In this document: positions 57,564-64,000 of the stretch, piece by piece
Layout: each line of letters begins with the position of its first letter
Numbering within the stretch: the first letter of the stretch is position 1
NCBI RefSeq assembly: GCF_000004195.4
Contig: NC_030677.2
Coordinates: 173,154,019-173,218,018 of the forward strand
Source of the DNA: Xenopus tropicalis
Lineage: Eukaryota; Chordata; Amphibia; Anura; Pipidae
Direction: 5' to 3'
Length of the DNA: 64,000 nt
Made by a program: the position numbers and the translations under genes
Notes under the pieces: model-generated
What the model saw: only the letters and a program-made list of their open reading frames with translations
Databases searched by the model: none
What the model was told of the DNA's origin: nothing

Positions 57564-58950
57564 GTGATGTTTCTGGACACGGAATTATTATTGTTATTTA
57601 GACAAATTGTGAAAAAGATCACACAGCTAGGTGGCACTTGGTTGCAGACACCGGGCAACAAGGCCTGCAAGGGCAACGTATACAGTAGTGGATACGGAAT
57701 ATTTTATTGCTGGTGGAAAACCGTCACTCAAGTGATGTTTCTGGACACGGAATTATTATTGTTATTTAGACAAATTGTGAAAAAGATCACACAGCTAGGT
57801 GGCACTTGGTTGCAGACACCGGGCAACAAGGCCTGCAAGGGCAACGTATACAGTAGTGGATACGGAATATTTTATTGCTGGTGGAAAACCGTCACTCAAG
57901 TGATGTTTCTGGACACAGAATTATTATTGTTATTTAGACAAATTGTGAAAAAGCTCACACAGCTAGGTGGCACTTGGTTGCAGACACCGGGCAACAAGGC
58001 CTGCAAAGGCAACGTATACAGTAGTGGATACGGAATATTTTATTGCTGGTGGAAAACCGTCACTCAAGTGATGTTTCTGGACACGGAATTATTATTGTTA
58101 TTTAGACAAATTGTGAAAAAGATCACACAGCTAGGTGGCACTTGGTTGCAGACACCGGGCAACAAGGCCTGCAAGGGCAACGTATACAGTAGTGGATACG
58201 GAATATTTTATTGCTGGTGGAAAACCGTCACTCAAGTGATGTTTCTGGACACGGAATTATTATTGTAATTTAGACAGATTGTGAAAAAGCTCACACAGCT
58301 AGGTGGCACTTGGTTGCAGACACCGGGCAACAAGGCCTGCAAGGGCAACGTATACAGTAGTGGATACGGAATATATTATTGCTGGTGGAAAACCGTCACT
58401 CAAGTGATGTTTCTGGACACGGAATTATTATTGTTATTTAGACAAATTGTGAAAAAGATCACACAGCTAGGTGGCACTTGGTTGCAGACACCGGGCAACA
58501 AGGCCTGCAAGGGCAACGTATACAGTAGTGGATACGGAATATTTTATTGCTGGTGGAAAACCGTCACTCAAGTGATGTTTCTGGACACGGAATTATTATT
58601 GTAATTTAGACAGATTGTGAAAAAGCTCACACAGCTAGGTGGCACTTGGTTGCAGACACCGGGCAACAAGGCCTGCAAGGGCAACGTATACAGTAGTGGA
58701 TACGGAATATATTATTGCTGGTGGAAAACCGTCACTCAAGTGATGTTTCTGGACACGGAATTATTATTGTAATTTAGACAGATTGTGAAAAAGCTCACAC
58801 AGCTAGGTGGCACTTGGTTGCAGACACCGGGCAACAAGGCCTGCAAGGGCAACGTATACAGTAGTGGATACGGAATATATTATTGCTGGTGGAAAACCGT
58901 CACTCAAGTGATGTTTCTGGACACGGAATTATTATTGTTATTTAGACAAA
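57564..58950. repeat. 168-bp tandem array, eight copies
   Basis: Starts at GTGATGTTTCTGG occur at 57564, 57732, 57900, 58068, 58236, 58404, 58572 and 58740, every 168 bases, with a ninth partial start at 58908. Copies differ at very few bases (for instance TTGTTATTTAG or TTGTAATTTAG). Because 168 is 56 codons, one plus-strand frame stays open over several units until the TAA variant. The array lies 5' of the transposase start, in its leader or promoter region. Confidence 0.97.
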
Positions 58951-59380
58951 AAATACAGAGCAGTAGAAAGTAGATTACTTGCCAGAAATCCTACTTAAAC
59001 TCTCCCTGAAATGAATGCACAGCTCCTATCCCCACACAAATACAGAGCAGTAGAAAGTAGATTACTAGCCAGAAATCCTACTTAAACTCTCCCTGAAATG
59101 AATGCACAGCTCCTATCCCCACACAAATACAGAGCAGTAGAAAGTAGATTACTAGCCAGAAATCCTACTTAAACTCTCCCTGAAATGAATGCACAGCTCC
59201 TATCCCCACACAAATACAGAGCAGTAGAAAGTAGATTACTTGCCAGAAATCCTACTTAAACTCTCCCTGAAATGAATGCACAGCTCCTATCCCCACACAA
59301 ATACAGAGCAGTAGTAGATTACTAGCCAGAAATCCTACTTAAACTCTCCCTGAAATCAATCACAGCTTCTCTCCCTACAC
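58951..59380. repeat. 87-bp tandem array, five copies
   Basis: AAATACAGAGCAGTAGAAAG starts at 58951, 59038, 59125, 59212 and 59299, exactly 87 apart. The last copy lacks AGAA and diverges after 59355. The array lies between the right inverted end and the 168-bp array. Confidence 0.96.
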
Positions 59381-59658
59381 TATCTCTTCAAGCACACACA
59401 GGCAGAATGTAAAATGGCTGCTGGGCTTCGGTTTATATATGGAAGGGAGTGGTCCAAGGGGGGGGGGGTGGCCCAGGAGGGAGAGCTGCCTGATTGCCTG
59501 ACATGTATCTGCTGGTCTGGGGTGAGAGGTCAAAATTTGGCGCCAGCTAAGGCGAACCCAAATGGCGAACATCGCCAAAAGTTCGCGAATTTGCGGACTT
59601 GCGAACACCCGATATTTGCGCGAATTAGTTCGCCGGCAAACAGTTCGCTACATCCCTA

Positions 59659-62600
59659 TCTCTAGGCTGCAATGGTATCTTCCAGCCTTTGGCCAGGCAG
59701 AGAGATGTAACTGTCTCTAGGCTGCAATGGTATCTTCCAGCCTTTGCGAGGCTAAGACATTTAACTGTCTCTAGGCTGCAATGGTATGTTCCAGCCTCTG
59801 CCCAGGCTGAGACATGTAACTGTCTCTAGGCTGCAATGGTATCTTCCAGCCTCTTCCCAGGCTGAGACATGTAACTGTCTCTAGGCTGCAATGGTATGTT
59901 CCAGCCTCTGCCCAGGCTGAGACATGTAACTGTCTCTAGGCTGCAATGGAATCTTCCAGCCTCTGCCCAGACTGAGACATGTAACTGTCTCTAGGCTGCA
60001 ATGGTATCTTCCAGCCTTTGGGAGGCTAAGACATGTAACTGTCTCTAGGCTGCAATGGTATCTTCCAGCCTCTGCCCCGGCTGAGACATGTAATTGTCTC
60101 TAGGCTGCAATGGTATCTTCCAGCCTTTTCCCAGGCTGAGACATGTAACTGTCTCTAGGCTGCAATGGTATGTTCCAGCCTCTGCCCAGGCTGAGACATG
60201 TAACTGTCTCTAGGCTGCAATGGTATCTTCCAGCCTTTGTCCAGGCTGAGACATGTAACGGTCTCTAGGCTGCAATGGTATCTTCCAGCCTCTTGCCAGC
60301 CTGAGAGATGTAACTGTCTCTAGGCTGCAATGGTATGTTCCAGCATTGCCCAGGCTGAGACATGTAACTGTCTCTAGGCTGCAATGGTATCTTCCAGCCT
60401 CTGTCCAGGCTGAGAGATGTAACTGTCTCTAGGCTGCAATGGTATCTTCCAGCCTTTTCACAGGCTGAGATATGTAACTGTCTCTAGGCTGCAATGGTAT
60501 CTTCCAGCCTTTGTCCAGGCTGAGACATGTAACTGTCTCTAGGCTGCAATGGTATCTTCCAGCCATTGCGAGGCTAAGACATGTAACTGTCTCTAGGCTG
60601 CAATGGTATCTTCCAGCCTCTGCCCAGGCTGAGACATGTAACTGTCTCTAGGCTGCAATGGTATGTTCTAGCCTCTGCCCAGGCTGAGACATGTAACTGT
60701 CTCTAGGCTGCAATGGTATCTTCCAGCCTTTGTCCAGGCTGAGACATGTAACGGTCTCTAGGCTGCAATGGTATCTCCAGCCTTTGCCCAGGCTGAGACA
60801 TGTAACTGTCTCTAGGCAGCAATGGTATCTTCCAGCCTTTGTCCAGGCTGAGACATGTAACTGTCTCTAGGCTGCAATGGTATCTTCCAGCCTTTGTCCA
60901 GGCTGAGACATGTAACTGTCTCTGGGCTGCAATGGTATCTTCCAGCTTCTGCCCAGGCTGAGACATGTAACTGTCTCTATGTTGCAATGGTATCTTCCAG
61001 CCTGTGCCCAGGCTGAGACATGTAACTGTCTCTAGGCTGCAATGGTATCTTCCAGCCTTTGGCCAGGCAGAGAGATGTAACTGTCTCTAGGCTGCAATGG
61101 TATCTTCCAGCCTTTGCGAGGCTAAGACATTTAACTGTCTCTAGGCTGCAATGGTATGTTCCAGCCTCTGCCCAGGCTGAGACATGTAACTGTCTCTTGG
61201 CTGCAATGGTATCTTCCAGCCTCTTCCCAGGCTGAGACATGTAACTGTCTCTAGGCTGCAATGGTATGTTCCAGCCTCTGCCCAGGCTGAGACATGTAAC
61301 TGTCTCTAGGCTGCAATGGTATCTTCCAGCCTTTGTCAAGGCTGAGACATGTAACAGTCTCTAGGCTGCAATGGTATCTTCCAGCCTTTCTCCAGGCTGA
61401 GAGATGTAATTGTCTCTAGGCTGCAATGGTATCTTCCAGCCTTTGCCCAGGCTGAGAGATGTAACTGTCTCTAGGCTGCAATGGTATCTACCAGCCTTTG
61501 TCCAGGCTGAGAGATGTAACTGTCTCTAGGCTGCAATGGTATCTTCCAGCCTTTGTCCAGGCTGAGAAATGTAACTGTCTCTAGGCTGCAATGGTATCTT
61601 CCAGCCTTTGCCCAGGCTGAGAGATGTAACTGTCTCTAGGCTGCAATGGTATGTTCCAGCCTCTGCTCAGGCTGAGACATGTAACTGTCTCTAGGCTGCA
61701 ATGGTATCTTCCAGCCTTTGTCCAGGCTGAGACATGTAACGGTCTCTAGGCTGCAATGGTATCTTCCAGCCTCTGGCCAGCCTGAGAGATGTAACTGTCT
61801 CTAGGCTGCAATGGTATCATCCAGCCTTTCTCCAGGCTGAGAGATGTAACTGTCTCTAGGCTGCAATGGTATCTTCCAGCCTCTGCCCAGGCTGAGAGAT
61901 GTAACTGTCTCTAGGTTGCAAAGGTATCTACCAACCTCTGCCCAGGCTGAGACATGTAACTGTCTCTAGGCTGCAATGGTATCTTCCAGCCTTTGTCCAG
62001 GCTGAGACATGTAACGGTCTCTAGGCTGCAATGGTATCTGCCAGCCTTTGTCCAGGCTGAGACATGTAACTGTCTCTGGGCTGCAATGGTATCTTCCAGC
62101 TTCTGCTCAGGCTGAGACATGTAACTGTCTCTATGTTGCAATGGTATCTTCCAGCCTGTGCCCAGGCTGAGACATGTAACTGTCTCTAGGCTGCAATGGT
62201 ATCTTCCAGCCTTTGGCCAGGCAGAGAGATGTAACTGTCTCTAGGCTGCAGTAGTATCTTCCAGCCTTTGCGAGGCTAAGACATTTAACTGTCTCTAGGC
62301 TGCAATGGTATGTTCCAGCCTCTGCCCAGGCTGAGACATGTAACTGTCTCTAGGCTGCAATGGTATCTTCCAGCCTCTTCCCAGGCTGAGACATGTAACT
62401 GTCTCTAGGCTGCAATGGTATGTTCCAGCCTCTGCCCAGGCTGACACATGTAACTGTCTCTTGGCTGCAATGGAATCTTCCAGCCTCTGCCCAGGCTGAG
62501 ACATGTAACTGTCTCTAGGCTGCAATGGTATCTTCCAGCCTTTGCCCAGGCTGAGACATATAACTGTCTCTAGGCTGCAATGGTATCTTCCAGCCTCTGC

Positions 62601-64000
62601 CCAGGCTGAGACATGTAACTGTCTATTGGCTGCAATGGTATCTTCCAGCCTCTGCCCAGGCTGAGACATGTAACTGTCTCTAGGCTGCAATGGTATCTTC
62701 CGGCCTCTGCCCAGGCTGAGACATGTAACTGTCTCTAGGCTGCAATGGTATCTTCCAGCCTTTGGGAGGCTAAGACATGTAACTGTCTCTAGGCTGCAAT
62801 GGTATCTTCCAGCCTCTTCTCCGGCTGAGACATGTAATTGTCTCTAGGCTGCAATGGTATCTTCCAGCCTTTTTTCCAGGTTGAGACATGTAACTGTCTC
62901 TAGGCTGCAATGGTATGTTCCAGCCTCTGCCCAGGCTGAGACATGTAACTGTCTCTAGGCTGCAATGGTATTTTCCAGCCTTTGTCCAGGCTGAGACATG
63001 TAACGGTCTCTAGGCTGCAATGGTATCTTCCAGCCTCTTGCCAGCCTGAGAGATGTAACTGTCTCTAGGCTGCAATGGTATCTTCCAGCATTGCCCAGGC
63101 TGAGACATGTAACTGTCTCTAGGCTGCAATGGTATCTTCCAGCCTCTGTCCAGGCTGAGAGATGTAACTGTCTCTAGGCTGCAATGGTATCTTCCAGCCT
63201 TTTCCCAGGCTGAGACATGTAACTGTCTCTAGGCTGCAATGGTATCTTCCAGCCGTTGTCCAGGCTGAGACATGTAACTGTCTCTAGGCTGCAATGGTAT
63301 CTTCCAGCCTTTGGCCAGGCAGAGAGATGTAACTGTCTCTAGGCTGCAATGGTATCTTCCAGCCTTTGCGAGGCTAAGACATTTAACTGTCTCTAGGCTG
63401 CAATGGTATGTTCCAGCCTCTTCCCAGGCTGAGACATGTAACTGTCTCTAGGCTGCAATGGTATGTTCCAGCCTCTGCCCAGGCTGAGACATGTAACTGT
63501 CTCTAGGCTGCAATGGAATCTTCCAGCCTCTGCCCAGGCTGAGACATGTAACTGTCTCTAGGCTGCAATGGTATCTTCCAGCCTTTGGGAGGCTAAGACA
63601 TGTAACTGTCTCTAGGCTGCAATGGTATCTTCCAGCCTCTGCCCCGGCTGAGACATGTAATTGTCTCTAGGCTGCAATGGTATCTTCCATCCTTTTCCCA
63701 GGCTGAGACATGTAACTGTCTCTAGGCTGCAATGGTATGTTCCAGCCTCTGCCCAGGCTGAGACATGTAACTGTCTCTAGGCTGCAATGGTATCTTCCAG
63801 CCTTTGTCCAGGCTGAGACATGTAACGGTCTCTAGGCTGCAATGGTATCTTCCAGCCTCTTGCCAGCCTGAGAGATGTAACTGTCTCTAGGCTGCAATGG
63901 TATCTTCCAGCATTGCCCAGGCTGAGACATGTAACTGTCTCTAGGCTGCAATGGTATCTTCCAGCCTCTGTCCAGGCTGAGAGATGTAACTGTCTCTAGG
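59659..64000. repeat. 55-bp satellite array, right block, runs off the window
   Basis: Continues the left block after the hAT insertion with the same monomers, about 79 more. Order and variants at 59667-61000 follow those at 51537-52872 closely. The array has no end within the window. Confidence 0.97.

Larger units (their letters stand above)
52910..59658 (-). mobile_element. Apparently autonomous hAT transposon, 6749 bp
   Basis: Terminal inverted repeats of 16 perfect bases, TAGGGATGTAGCGAAC, and a perfect 8-bp duplication TCTCTAGG of the satellite (52902-52909 and 59659-59666). One open transposase of 1079 codons lies on the minus strand. Besides this there are three tandem arrays: 89-93 bp x5 (53698-54130), 168 bp x8 (57564-58950) and 87 bp x5 (58951-59380). 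The perfect ends, perfect target copies and open frame indicate a young insertion. Confidence 0.95.

Noticed and set aside
57381..58268. 295-codon plus-strand frame beginning inside the transposase 5' end
   Set aside because: It overlaps the start of the transposase gene antisense and is made mainly of the 168-bp array, whose period is a multiple of three. Best explained as a repeat artefact; kept as a low-interest finding only.
62295..62690. Minus-strand open frames of up to 131 codons in the satellite
   Set aside because: They come from a 55-bp monomer that happens to lack stops in several minus-strand frames; the peptide changes frame with every monomer and breaks at random variants. No promoter or start context.
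46255..64000. p53-like half-site AGACATGTAA in every monomer
   Set aside because: The core CATG context fits, but the two final positions depart from the RRRCWWGYYY pattern and there is no paired half-site at proper spacing.

Overview
This is vertebrate nuclear DNA, most likely from a Xenopus-type frog. The reasons are the intron-exon structure, the AT-rich low-coding sequence, and the repeat mix: TTAA-flanked T2/Kolobok-type MITEs, hAT and Tc1 elements, and SINE/LINE tails ending in a TTTATAAATAAA-like sequence. I cannot decide the species from sequence alone. Nothing is bacterial.

Layout. At the left (2773-4545, + strand) lie the last four coding exons and 3' UTR of one host gene that I do not recognise. 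Splice phases fit perfectly across three introns and the protein ends ...LKTET. From there to about 46.2 kb the window is intergenic or intronic and crowded with mobile elements: small MITEs, SINE fragments, a decayed CR1-like LINE (7.1-8.0 kb), a complete LTR element (9291-13800), a 754-bp inverted-repeat element (24896-25649), a hAT MITE nested in an older TTAA MITE (31.3-31.8 kb), a solo LTR (32900-33869), and a Tc1 element (33888-38620) split by a second complete LTR element (35054-38240).

From 46255 to the right edge the window is a 55-bp satellite of roughly 200 monomers with higher-order structure, including a 1371-bp repeat of about 25 monomers. It is broken once, at 52910-59658, by a 6.75-kb hAT transposon. 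That transposon has an intact 1079-residue BED-finger transposase, perfect 16-bp terminal inverted repeats, a perfect 8-bp target duplication and three private tandem arrays.

Most interesting points: (1) the two LTR elements use different tRNA primers and lack pol, yet each carries, in the gag position, a protein sharing a gap-free RYxWLGxF...VP..G.C motif; the second copy looks frameshifted. (2) The apparently intact hAT sits in one copy of a recently amplified satellite higher-order repeat. (3) Several insertions are datable relative to one another by nested target-site duplications. Family names are from memory of characteristic ends and motifs; no database search was run.
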